From: Candidatus Dormiibacterota bacterium | GTDB lineage: Bacteria > Chloroflexota > Dormibacteria > Aeolococcales > Aeolococcaceae | Length of the DNA stretch: 5,136 nt | NCBI GenBank assembly: GCA_003170875.1 | Contig: PMYJ01000245.1 | Span: 1-5,136 of the forward strand | Direction of reading: 5' to 3' | In this document: piece by piece, positions 5,076-5,136 of the stretch | Layout of the letters: every line of letters starts with the position of its first letter | How positions within the stretch are numbered: the first letter of the stretch is position 1 | The notes under the pieces: generated by a model | The model's database searches: none | What the model was told of the DNA's origin: nothing | The model's input: the letters and a program-made list of their open reading frames with translations, nothing else | Made by a program: the position numbers and the translations under genes

Positions 5076-5136
5076 CTAGAGGAGCGGCTCCCCCAGGGTC
5101 GCCTCGTAGACGGCCACGGTGGACCGGGCTGCCGCC
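5076..5136 (-). CDS. C-terminal fragment of a convergent gene, possibly a glycosyltransferase
   Basis: On the minus strand the frame is open from the window edge to a TAG at 5076-5078 and encodes AAARSTVAVYEATLGEPLL. A short Ala-rich helix ending in a VYEATL-type stretch is common at the C-terminus of GT4-type glycosyltransferases, but 19 residues cannot prove it. The stop is 9 bp from the aldo/keto reductase stop. No hairpin-plus-T-tract terminator is visible in that gap, so the two convergent transcripts probably overlap. Confidence 0.5.
   Translation of the reverse strand, partial: AAARSTVAVYEATLGEPLL

Overview
The window is strongly GC-rich outside one element. Its core genes use mostly G or C at third codon positions, so long open frames appear in almost every reading frame. 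Together with a leaderless-looking trpS, this suggests a high-GC bacterium such as an actinobacterium or a high-GC Chloroflexota-type lineage. No marker here fixes the phylum, so this is an inference.

Layout, left to right: (1) the last 21 codons of an unidentified plus-strand gene (1-66). (2) A complete 1002-bp IS5-family insertion sequence (78-1079) with 24-bp terminal inverted repeats, an apparent TAA target duplication and one intact minus-strand transposase. It landed in what was about 24 bp between two convergent genes and broke neither. (3) Three genes on the minus strand, reading right to left: trpS (tryptophanyl-tRNA synthetase), a 127-aa protein made of two near-identical 49-residue modules, and a six-hairpin (alpha/alpha)6 glycoside hydrolase of the amylo-alpha-1,6-glucosidase / GH15-like type. 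The gaps are short (44 bp, then an overlap or a 43-bp gap), so they could be one transcript. (4) A 212-bp divergent intergenic region. It holds a TAGAAT -10-like box almost touching the trpS start codon, a perfect 12-bp palindrome beside it, and, on the other strand, a strong Shine-Dalgarno site. (5) A plus-strand aldo/keto reductase with the full catalytic tetrad (4047-5066). (6) The last 19 codons of a convergent minus-strand gene at the right edge, ending 9 bp from the reductase stop.

Most of the window is ordinary housekeeping and metabolism. No defence system, CRISPR array, tRNA or rRNA is visible, and I found no clearly new multi-gene system. The items most worth a second look are the two-module protein of unknown function, the unresolved start of the hydrolase that runs into its coding sequence, the altered cysteine pattern of TrpRS, and the probable leaderless trpS promoter with its abutting palindrome.
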